A stretch of 64,000 bases of DNA from Chryseobacterium elymi (GTDB taxonomy: Bacteria; Bacteroidota; Bacteroidia; Flavobacteriales; Weeksellaceae). This document shows, one piece after another, positions 8,791 through 16,045 of the stretch. Location: assembly GCF_003385495.1 (NCBI RefSeq), contig NZ_QNUH01000001.1, forward strand, positions 186,001-250,000, in the 5' to 3' direction. Made by a program: the position numbers and the translations under genes. Numbering within the stretch: the stretch's first letter is position 1; every line of letters begins with the position of its first letter. Under the pieces are notes generated by a model, which was given only the letters and a program-made list of their open reading frames with translations, searched no databases and had not been told where the DNA came from.

Positions 8791-10338
8791 ATGAATAATA
8801 AATTCATCCCAATAATTTCGGTGTTTATGACAATCTCGCTGATTGTTTTTGTCACGCTCCAATTTTATTGGCTGAAAGGTTATTACGGTGCTCTGGAGCA
8901 GGAATTCTCCAATAAAGTATACGCTGCTTTAGAAAATACTTCAAAAAGTATTGAAGAAATTGAAGCTGACAAATACCTGAATCAGGATTATACTAATCTA
9001 AGAAACAATATTCTTGCCAGCAAAGATCAGCCTTCTTTAACGACAATCCAGCAGGTAGAAGATTCCGGTACACAGCGTCAGATCATCTATTCTAAAAATA
9101 TCATATCTAAAACCCAGCTTCCGATCTCTCAGAAAGGTGATTCGGTAAATCTGACAACTCTGTATACTGACGATGCGACTTATAAAATAAAGAAAGATAC
9201 CACAAACCGCGAACTTCTTACCACAGACCTTAACAATGATATTGAAAACGGGGATTATGCTATAAAAGAATTCGTAAAAGTGGTGGGCACCAATCTGCCC
9301 ATCGATAAAAGAGTGGATCCTAAAGTACTTGATTCAGTAATCGCTAAAGAACTGAAAATAAAGGGCATCACTGCAAAATTCGGATATGGTGTAATTGACA
9401 AGAACAACAAAATTACAAGTGTTGTCAACAAGGTTTATAAGGAGAAAAAAGACAGCAATACCTATAGCTATCCTCTATTTACAGATAAAAAAGACCGGAC
9501 TTTGTACAGTCTGGCTTTGGTATTTCCTAAAAAAGAATATTCCCTGGCGATGAACAACTGGCCGATGCTGCTGGGAACCTTTCTCTCGTTGTTAACTATT
9601 CTTGGGATCTATATTATTTCCATCAATTATATGATGAGACAGAAAAAGCTGGCGGAAGTAAAGACAGATTTCATCAATAATATGTCTCATGAGTTCAAAA
9701 CACCTCTGGCAACGATTTCTGTAGCCACAGACTCTTTAGCCAATGATAAGATTGCTACCAATCCGGATAAGGTAAAATACTATTCGGAGCTAATTAAGCA
9801 AGAAAATTTAAGGATGAAAAAACAGGTGGAAAATGTCCTGAATATGTCCAAGCTTGAAAGAAATGAGGTAGAACTGTTCTTAAGGGAAACCAATGTGCGG
9901 GAACTGATCAAAAGAACAACAGAATCTTTTAATCTTATCGTTCAGCAGAGAAGCGGTTCTTTGACCCAGGAATTTAATGCGACGAACTACACTTTTAAAA
10001 TAGATGAATTCCACATCTCCAATATGCTGGTGAACTTACTGGACAATGCCAACAAATATTCCCCTGAAGCTCCTGAGATTAAAGTAAAAACAAGTAACGA
10101 AGGAAACTGGTATGTCATAGAAATTTCCGATAAGGGTATGGGAATGGAAACCCAGAATAAGACCAAGATTTTTGAAAAGTTCTTTAGAGAAGAAACTGGA
10201 AATATCCACAATGTAAAAGGACAGGGACTGGGGCTTTCCTATGTAAAGAAAATTGCAGAACTCCACAAAGGACAGATACTCGTAGACTCCCACAAAGACA
10301 AAGGAAGCACGTTTACGATAAAACTGCCAATGAGCTAG
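8791..10338 (+). CDS. Sensor histidine kinase
   Basis: 515 residues. One membrane segment at about 7-27, a periplasmic sensor region to about 255 without a recognisable domain, and a second membrane segment at about 258-280 near the HisKA domain. The phosphoacceptor is His300 in NNMSHEFKTPLATI. The HATPase domain has the N box NLLDNANKYSPEAP, G1 (DKGMGM) and G2 (GQGLGLSYVKKI). The partner response regulator follows 129 nt downstream. The signal is unknown; the metal-linked genes just after the regulator make a metal or envelope signal one possibility, by inference only. Confidence 0.93.
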   Translation: MNNKFIPIISVFMTISLIVFVTLQFYWLKGYYGALEQEFSNKVYAALENTSKSIEEIEADKYLNQDYTNLRNNILASKDQPSLTTIQQVEDSGTQRQIIYSKNIISKTQLPISQKGDSVNLTTLYTDDATYKIKKDTTNRELLTTDLNNDIENGDYAIKEFVKVVGTNLPIDKRVDPKVLDSVIAKELKIKGITAKFGYGVIDKNNKITSVVNKVYKEKKDSNTYSYPLFTDKKDRTLYSLALVFPKKEYSLAMNNWPMLLGTFLSLLTILGIYIISINYMMRQKKLAEVKTDFINNMSHEFKTPLATISVATDSLANDKIATNPDKVKYYSELIKQENLRMKKQVENVLNMSKLERNEVELFLRETNVRELIKRTTESFNLIVQQRSGSLTQEFNATNYTFKIDEFHISNMLVNLLDNANKYSPEAPEIKVKTSNEGNWYVIEISDKGMGMETQNKTKIFEKFFREETGNIHNVKGQGLGLSYVKKIAELHKGQILVDSHKDKGSTFTIKLPMS

Positions 10339-10467
10339 AAAAGATAAATAACGATGGATAAGTGATCATTCATCAATTATAAAATAGAAACCAAATAACA
10401 AATATAGAAGATAGAGTGAGAACGTTCATTCTTAATTTTTAATCATTAATTTTTAATTATTAAAATC

Positions 10468-11154
10468 ATGAGCAACAGAATATTATTAGTAGAAGACGAT
10501 CAGAGTTTCGGAGCGGTGCTAAAGGATTATTTAACGATCAATAACTTTGAGGTAACCCTTGCTACAGACGGAGAACAGGGTTTGAAAGAATTTACAGAAA
10601 ATGAATTTGATATCTGTATTTTTGACGTGATGATGCCTAAAAAAGACGGGTTTTCATTAGCTGAAGACGTAAAAAAAATCGATAAAAACACCCCTATCAT
10701 ATTTCTTACGGCAAGAAATATGAGAGAAGATATCCTGAAAGGATACCAACTGGGTGCGGACGACTATATTACAAAGCCGTTTGATACAGAACTTCTTTTA
10801 TATAAGATCAAAGCTATCCTGCAGAGAAGCTCTACTCTAGAAAATGAGGAGCAGGAGCAGTTCAAGATCAGTAATATTTTCTTCGACTCTATGCTGAGAC
10901 AGCTGAAAGTAGGTGATAAAGAATATAAACTTTCTCCAAAAGAAAATGAGCTGCTAAAACTTCTTTGTATTCACAGAAATGATTTCATGCCGAGAGATCT
11001 GGCTTTGAGAAAGATCTGGAAAAAGGAAAACTACTTTACGGCAAGGAGTATGGACGTATATATTGCCAAGCTTCGTAAATTGTTAAAAGACGACGAAGGA
11101 CTGGAAATCATCAACGTTCACGGAGAAGGATTTAGGCTTTTAGTTAAAAATTAA
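10468..11154 (+). CDS. OmpR-family response regulator
   Basis: 228 residues: receiver domain (1-120) with acidic residues in LLVEDD, phosphoacceptor Asp53 in IFDVMMPKKDG and Lys in ITKPFD, then a winged-helix Trans_reg_C domain (about 130-226; ARSMDVYIAKLRKLL recognition region). It pairs with the upstream kinase. A hairpin follows the stop and overlaps the next promoter. Confidence 0.94.
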   Translation: MSNRILLVEDDQSFGAVLKDYLTINNFEVTLATDGEQGLKEFTENEFDICIFDVMMPKKDGFSLAEDVKKIDKNTPIIFLTARNMREDILKGYQLGADDYITKPFDTELLLYKIKAILQRSSTLENEEQEQFKISNIFFDSMLRQLKVGDKEYKLSPKENELLKLLCIHRNDFMPRDLALRKIWKKENYFTARSMDVYIAKLRKLLKDDEGLEIINVHGEGFRLLVKN

Positions 11155-11180
11155 GCCTAAAAACATATTATAAATATAAA

Positions 11181-11220
11181 ATTAGCAAAACAATTAAAAA
11201 TGTTTTGCTAATTTTGTTTC
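11181..11220 (+). terminator. Terminator-like hairpin overlapping a promoter
   Basis: Perfect 12-bp inverted repeat ATTAGCAAAACA / TGTTTTGCTAAT (11181-11192 and 11201-11212) with an 8-nt loop and a T-rich tail. It probably ends the response regulator transcript. The right arm overlaps the -7 element TAATTTTG (11209-11216) of the next gene, so it may also be an operator. Confidence 0.65.
11209..11216 (+). promoter_or_regulatory. -7 promoter element (TAATTTTG) of the repeat lipoprotein gene
   Basis: Matches TAnnTTTG, 16 nt before the ATG at 11233, and sits in the right arm of the preceding inverted repeat. Confidence 0.55.
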
Positions 11221-11232
11221 ATACGATTGGAT

Positions 11233-11865
11233 ATGAAAAATACATTTTTGGGCGTTATTGCCATTTCCTTATTAGCAATTTCATGCAATAAAGACGAAAA
11301 ACCTACTTATTTAAAGGAAGAAGCGGGTGTTCAACAGCCTGCTGTGGCAGTTAATTCAGCTCCTAAAACTTCCCTGATAGATCAGGCAGGCGTACAATCC
11401 AATCCAAATCTGGCTTCTATTAGTGCAGCTCCGGGAATTAAAAACCCTCCGCATGGGCAGCCTGGCCACAGATGTGACATCCCGGTAGGACAACCGCTTA
11501 ATGTAAGTCCAACAGCCATACAGACTGCTCCGGGACAAAATCCCAACAATGCTATTAAAATAGATGCCAATTCTATGTCAGCAGGCAAAGTGGCAATCAA
11601 CAATAATGCACAGCCGGTTAAAACGGCTCCGGGAATGAATCCTCCGCACGGACAGCCCGGCCACAGATGTGATATCCCGGTGGGACAACCCTTAAACAGT
11701 AAGCCAGCGCCAGCTCCAACACCACAACCTGTTCAAAGCGCAGCGCAAAATGTCCCGGGACCGGTAACAGCTGCTCCGCCAACAGGTGAAAAACCCAAGC
11801 TGAACCCTGCCCACGGGGAACCTTGGCACAATTGCGCCTTAAAAGTTGGTGATCCTTTGTCATAA
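11233..11865 (+). CDS. Lipoprotein with three His/Cys repeats (HGxPxHxC)
   Basis: 210 residues. The N-terminal signal ends LLAISCNKD, a lipoprotein signal. The mature protein is Pro/Ala/Asn-rich linker carrying three copies of a unit of about 22 residues: two near-identical (NPPHGQPGHRCDIPVGQPL) and a diverged C-terminal one (NPAHGEPWHNCALKVGDPL). Each keeps two His, one Cys and V-G-x-P-L. The family is not one I can name. Regular His/Cys placement in a surface lipoprotein next to an HMA-bearing TonB receptor suggests metal binding (inference). The ATG at 11233 is preferred over a TTG at 11227 because it follows the -7 element and opens the signal. Confidence 0.8.
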   Translation: MKNTFLGVIAISLLAISCNKDEKPTYLKEEAGVQQPAVAVNSAPKTSLIDQAGVQSNPNLASISAAPGIKNPPHGQPGHRCDIPVGQPLNVSPTAIQTAPGQNPNNAIKIDANSMSAGKVAINNNAQPVKTAPGMNPPHGQPGHRCDIPVGQPLNSKPAPAPTPQPVQSAAQNVPGPVTAAPPTGEKPKLNPAHGEPWHNCALKVGDPLS

Positions 11866-11871
11866 TTTTTG

Positions 11872-11879
11872 TATTTTTG
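11872..11879 (+). promoter_or_regulatory. -7 promoter element (TATTTTTG) of the Cys-rich protein gene
   Basis: Consensus TAnnTTTG located 5 nt before the ATG at 11885, implying a leaderless transcript. Confidence 0.6.
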
Positions 11880-11884
11880 CAAAG

Positions 11885-12244
11885 ATGAAGCTGTTTCACA
11901 TTCTTACAGTTATTTTTTTTCTAGGAATTTTTTTGGTTCCTAAAGACAGCTTCTACTCTCAATCTATGCAGGATACCTGCTGTAAGGCAAAGGCTGAAAA
12001 AAGCAGCTGCTGCAAAAATCACACTTCAGAAGACAGCAAGAACAACACAACAAAATCTTCATGTAATGACGATTGCTGCTCAACCTGTGTTGCATGCTAT
12101 ACTTATATAGAAACACCATTTTCAAAGAATTTGCATTTTGAACTGTCTTATTATAAAGCGAATAAAAATCCGCAGTTCCAATATTCACCGCCTCATTTAT
12201 CAGACCGTTTAAAAGAGATCTGGCAACCTCCTAAACTAGGTTAA
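11885..12244 (+). CDS. Small exported Cys-rich protein
   Basis: 119 residues from the ATG at 11885, with a signal peptide (MKLFHILTVIFFLGIFLVP). The mature part has three CC pairs and further single Cys (TCCKAKAEKSSCCK, CNDDCCSTCVAC), and ends SPPHLSDRLKEIWQPPKL. The C-terminal IWQPP-type ending resembles small flavobacterial proteins encoded beside metal TonB receptors (DUF6660/HYC_CC_PP-like, from memory; not certain). Probably a periplasmic or surface metal-binding accessory to the receptor 66 nt downstream. Confidence 0.7.
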   Translation: MKLFHILTVIFFLGIFLVPKDSFYSQSMQDTCCKAKAEKSSCCKNHTSEDSKNNTTKSSCNDDCCSTCVACYTYIETPFSKNLHFELSYYKANKNPQFQYSPPHLSDRLKEIWQPPKLG

Positions 12245-12310
12245 TTAGCCAACTGGTCGTCCGTTAAAAATTTTAATGGACAGTTTTTATTAATCTAAAC
12301 TTTTAAACAA

Positions 12311-14995
12311 ATGAAATTATATATTTCCAAGTTCATTCTTGGTCTCATGATCCTGTCTGTACACTTTATATCAGCTCAAAATCTTTCGAAAAGCCAGTTT
12401 CAGGTCAAAGGAAACTGTGAAATGTGCAAAGACAGAATTGAAACTGCCGCTAAAAAAGCAGGCGCTAAAACTGCTGCTTACTCTATCGATCTGCAGACTT
12501 TAACCCTGGAAACTGACAGCACAGTTTCTACAGACGAAATTTTAAAGAAAGTTGCTGATGCCGGCCACGACAATGAAAAATTCAAATCATCTGATGATAC
12601 TTATAAAGGTCTCCCGGGATGCTGTCATTATGAAAGAGATCTTCAGCCTTCTCCTACAGAAGCTCACGAGCATCATGCTAAAAAAGAAAATGAATTTTAT
12701 GTAAAAGGAAATTGTGGCTCATGTAAAGCCAGAATCGAGAAAGCAGCCAAAGCAGCTGGTGCCGATTCCGCAGAATGGAGCGCAGAAAAGCAGACGGTAA
12801 TTTTAAATTTTGATCCGTCAAAAACCTCATCAGATAAGGTTTTAAAGGCTATTGCCGATGCGGGTCATGACAATGAAAAATACAAATCGTCAGATGATAC
12901 TTATAAAGGCCTTCCGGGATGTTGTCTGTACGACCGAAACATTCCTTTCGGAGAAGCGAATCCAAAGGTACATTTCGAGGAAGAGGCAAAACATGATGAC
13001 CACAAAGATCATCAAATTACTCCTGCTGAAAACCATGAACAGCCCGAAAAAAACATTGAAGGAGTCACCGTTACCGGTTCAAAAGCAGCGACTGCATTAA
13101 GCAAAAAGGAGGCAGGCCTTGTTTTTAATATTGATAAGAAAGAATTATTGAAAGCAGCTTGCTGTAACCTTTCTGAAAGCTTTGAAACCAATGCAACCGT
13201 AGATGTTTCATTCAGCAATGCCGTTACGGGAACCAAGCAGCTGAAAATGCTTGGCCTGGATCAAAAGTATACGAGTTTAACGAAGGAGCTTTTACCGGAG
13301 ATCAGGGGTCTTGCTTCGGCTTACGGACTGAATTTCATTCCGGGAAGATGGATTGAAAGCATTCAGCTGACAAAAGGCGGAAGTACAGTAACAAACGGAT
13401 ATGAAAGTATCACAGGACAGATCAATACTGAACTTTTGAAGAATGCCAAAAAACCTGAAACTTCCTTAAATATTTTCGCTGATTTCAATGGAAGAGCGGA
13501 AGCCAATATTACCAGTGTCTCCCCTATCAATGAGAAATGGTCACAGACATTCTTATTGCACGGAAACGGAACGTTTGGAGATACGGATATGAATCATGAT
13601 ACTTTCCTGGACAGACCCAAGGGAACGCAGATCAATGCAGCCTATCTCCTTAATTACAATGATCTTGAAAAATCGGGATTTGGATCTCATTTCGGGATCA
13701 ATTTTATAAGAGATGAAAGAACAGCCGGACAGGTTGCTTTTGATAAAAAACTGCCTCAGGACGAACAGGGTGCATATGGTGTGGGCATTGATATTTCAAG
13801 ATTCCAGGTTTGGAATAAAACAGGGTATGTTTTTAAAGGAAAACCTTACCAGAGTTTAGGCTGGATGAACCAGTATGTGTACCATCAGCAGGACAGCTTT
13901 TTCGGACTGAGAAATTATGCCGGGAAGCAACATACTTACTATTCAAATTTAATTTTTGAAAGCATCATCGGGAATACGAACCATAAGTATAAGGCCGGAG
14001 CGAGCTTTTTGTATGACGGATATGAAGAAACTTATCTAAAGGACGATATGAAAAGGAATGAAATCGTTCCCGGAATTTTCGCAGAATACACGTTGACCGG
14101 ATTAAAATATACTTTGGTGGCAGGAGCCAGAGCAGATTTTCATAATCTTGCAGGAACTCAGTTTACTCCGAGGGTTAATTTTAAATATGATTTCACACCG
14201 CAGACTATCTTAAGGCTTTCTGCCGGTCGAGGATTCAGAACGGCTAATGTCTTTGCGGAAAACCAGCAGTATTTTGCATCGAACAGAAATATTCAGGTCT
14301 TGCAGAACAGCGGAAATATTTATGGATTAAGACCTGAGATTGCTTGGAACTATGGAGCCAGCTTACAGCAGGAATTCAAACTTTTCGGTAGAAAATCTTC
14401 CATTGTCGCGGATTTCTTCAGAACGGATTTCCAGGACCAGGTTCTTGTAGATCTTGACAGGTCTCCACAGCAGCTTACTTTTTATAATTTGGAAGGAAAA
14501 TCTTTTGCAAATTCTTTCCAAACCCAGTGGGATTTTACCCCTTTTAAAAATTTTGATGTAAGGCTGGCCTATAAATATTATGATGTTCAGGCAGATTATA
14601 TCGATGGCAGAAGAGCAGTTCCGTTCATGGCCAAGCACAGAGGTTTTGTGAATCTTGCCTATGCAACAAATAAAAATGATAACGGAGGATTCTGGAGTTT
14701 TGATACCACCCTGAATTGGGTAGGAAAGCAGAGGCTTCCCAATACATCAAGCAACCCTGCTGAATTCCAGTTGCCGGTATATTCTGATTCTTACGCTGTG
14801 TTGAATGCGCAGATTTCCAGAAATTTCAATAAAAAGATCAGAGCTTATTTAGGAGGAGAAAACCTTACGTCTTACTATCAGAAAAATGCAATTGTTGATT
14901 TCAGAAATCCTTTTGGAAATTATTTTGATGGTGGAATGGTGTACGCCCCTATTATGAAGGCTAATTTTTATGTGGGACTGGATGTGACTTTCTAA
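12311..14995 (+). CDS. TonB-dependent receptor with two N-terminal heavy-metal-associated (HMA) domains
   Basis: 894 residues. After the signal peptide (1-22) come two HMA-type domains: GNCEMCK (Cys36/Cys39) and GNCGSCK (Cys135/Cys138), each followed by ADAGHDNEKxKSSDDTYKGLPGCC, adding a second Cys pair. A His-rich linker (EEAKHDDHKDHQ) leads to the plug domain (about 245-370, containing AACCNLSESFETN) and a 22-strand barrel ending NFYVGLDVTF. There is no CarboxypepD-regulatory domain. The HMA units suggest capture or hand-over of a soft metal such as Cu(I) at the outer membrane (inference). The two HMA blocks are so alike in DNA that they look like an internal duplication. Confidence 0.9.
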   Translation: MKLYISKFILGLMILSVHFISAQNLSKSQFQVKGNCEMCKDRIETAAKKAGAKTAAYSIDLQTLTLETDSTVSTDEILKKVADAGHDNEKFKSSDDTYKGLPGCCHYERDLQPSPTEAHEHHAKKENEFYVKGNCGSCKARIEKAAKAAGADSAEWSAEKQTVILNFDPSKTSSDKVLKAIADAGHDNEKYKSSDDTYKGLPGCCLYDRNIPFGEANPKVHFEEEAKHDDHKDHQITPAENHEQPEKNIEGVTVTGSKAATALSKKEAGLVFNIDKKELLKAACCNLSESFETNATVDVSFSNAVTGTKQLKMLGLDQKYTSLTKELLPEIRGLASAYGLNFIPGRWIESIQLTKGGSTVTNGYESITGQINTELLKNAKKPETSLNIFADFNGRAEANITSVSPINEKWSQTFLLHGNGTFGDTDMNHDTFLDRPKGTQINAAYLLNYNDLEKSGFGSHFGINFIRDERTAGQVAFDKKLPQDEQGAYGVGIDISRFQVWNKTGYVFKGKPYQSLGWMNQYVYHQQDSFFGLRNYAGKQHTYYSNLIFESIIGNTNHKYKAGASFLYDGYEETYLKDDMKRNEIVPGIFAEYTLTGLKYTLVAGARADFHNLAGTQFTPRVNFKYDFTPQTILRLSAGRGFRTANVFAENQQYFASNRNIQVLQNSGNIYGLRPEIAWNYGASLQQEFKLFGRKSSIVADFFRTDFQDQVLVDLDRSPQQLTFYNLEGKSFANSFQTQWDFTPFKNFDVRLAYKYYDVQADYIDGRRAVPFMAKHRGFVNLAYATNKNDNGGFWSFDTTLNWVGKQRLPNTSSNPAEFQLPVYSDSYAVLNAQISRNFNKKIRAYLGGENLTSYYQKNAIVDFRNPFGNYFDGGMVYAPIMKANFYVGLDVTF

Positions 14996-15067
14996 ATGTT
15001 TTTAACACAAATTGAGGAGTATAAAGAATCAACAAGTTGATTAATAAATCTTATCAACTAACAACTA

Positions 15068-15102
15068 TAAGGAGACTGTTTCAAAATCAGTCTCTTTTTT
15101 TA
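15068..15102 (+). terminator. Terminator after the HMA-TonB receptor gene
   Basis: GAGACTG/CAGTCTC stem with a 9-nt loop followed by a T run, 73 nt after the stop. Confidence 0.85.
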
Positions 15103-15453
15103 TTAAGTGATACTGCTGCGACATTTGAAAATCCTTACTTTCAGAATGAAATGACAGAACTAAATTCATGATCAGAAAAAAGTATTTAATGAAACCTTTT
15201 CTATAGATAAACATCTATGACTCATCGACATATATCGATACCGTTTATAGGGAATTTTATTTTAGAAATCTGTTACTTTGTACCAGTAAAATTAACCTAA
15301 CAAGAATTTATTCCAAAACGGGGAATTTTACAAGAAACAAAAATGATGAAACAAAATCTTGATGTACAGGTAACCTCAAGAACTTTCCGAAAACTTAAAA
15401 AACACAAATAAGTAAAAAAAATTAACTTGGTTTTAAGGTTATTTGACACCAAT

Positions 15454-15488
15454 AAAAAAGACTGTTTTTGAAACAGTCTTTTTTTATT
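15454..15488. terminator. Terminator of the cupin gene (bidirectional)
   Basis: AAAGACTGTTT/AAACAGTCTTT stem with A and T runs on both sides, just after the stop of the minus-strand cupin gene. Confidence 0.85.
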
Positions 15489-15498
15489 TTTACAGATA

Positions 15499-15996
15499 TT
15501 ATCTTCCGAAATCGTCCTGTACCCGTACAATATCATCTTCATCTGAAGGATTGGAAGCATCGGTATGCTGCCAGATTTCCGCTACTACGCCCCAACCGGA
15601 TAAACCGATCAGCCTGTGTCTTTCCCCCTGCTGAAGCTTGATCTGATCTTTTGGATGGTATTCTTTCAGCTCCCCTTCTTCATCGGTATTGCTTGTTTTG
15701 ATCCCAACGGTACCTTCCACTACCTGCCAGATTTCAGCTCTGCGGTGATGGTACTGCCAGCTCAGACGGGCATTGGGAGCAACCAAAAGGATTTTAGGGC
15801 TTAGCTTTCCTCCAATTTTAAGACTTTCTACATTGATTCCATCAAAGTACTGATTGGCAAAATCCTGAGCCTGATTTTCATCGATCACGAAAAACCCACC
15901 CCAAGGCCTTGTATCATCCTTTGCCGCAATAATAAAACCCTGGCTCACTAACATTTTTTCCACCTTATCGAATATTTCTATTTTCTCTGCATTCAT
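15499..15996 (-). CDS. Cupin protein, mannose-6-phosphate isomerase (type II)-like
   Basis: 165 residues, single cupin domain. RPWGGFFVIDE near the start and the metal motif YHHRRAEIWQVVEGTVG with a later GERHRL histidine resemble the C-terminal isomerase half of bifunctional mannose-6-phosphate isomerases; such proteins are often labelled phosphoheptose isomerase in flavobacteria. A role in mannose-6-P/fructose-6-P interconversion would fit the adjacent mannose-liberating locus, but its own promoter shows it is a separate unit. Activity unproven. Confidence 0.75.
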   Translation of the reverse strand: MNAEKIEIFDKVEKMLVSQGFIIAAKDDTRPWGGFFVIDENQAQDFANQYFDGINVESLKIGGKLSPKILLVAPNARLSWQYHHRRAEIWQVVEGTVGIKTSNTDEEGELKEYHPKDQIKLQQGERHRLIGLSGWGVVAEIWQHTDASNPSDEDDIVRVQDDFGR

Positions 15997-16023
15997 AATT
16001 TATTCCTGTTCTAAAATTATTTT

Positions 16024-16031
16024 CAAATATA
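16024..16031 (-). promoter_or_regulatory. -7 promoter element (TATATTTG) of the cupin gene
   Basis: TAnnTTTG on the minus strand, 27 nt before the ATG, lying between the cupin gene and the end of the GH92 gene. Confidence 0.55.
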
Positions 16032-16045
16032 AAGTTTGTTGATCA

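Larger units (their letters stand above)
14996..15498. other. Gene-poor intergenic region
   Basis: 503 bp between the metal receptor and the cupin gene. It holds two terminator hairpins (listed separately) and AT-rich sequence with no credible gene or clear -7 element. Confidence 0.6.

Noticed and set aside
15297..15560. A minus-strand frame of 87 codons overlapping the cupin gene end
   Set aside because: It spans a terminator hairpin and has no recognisable sequence.
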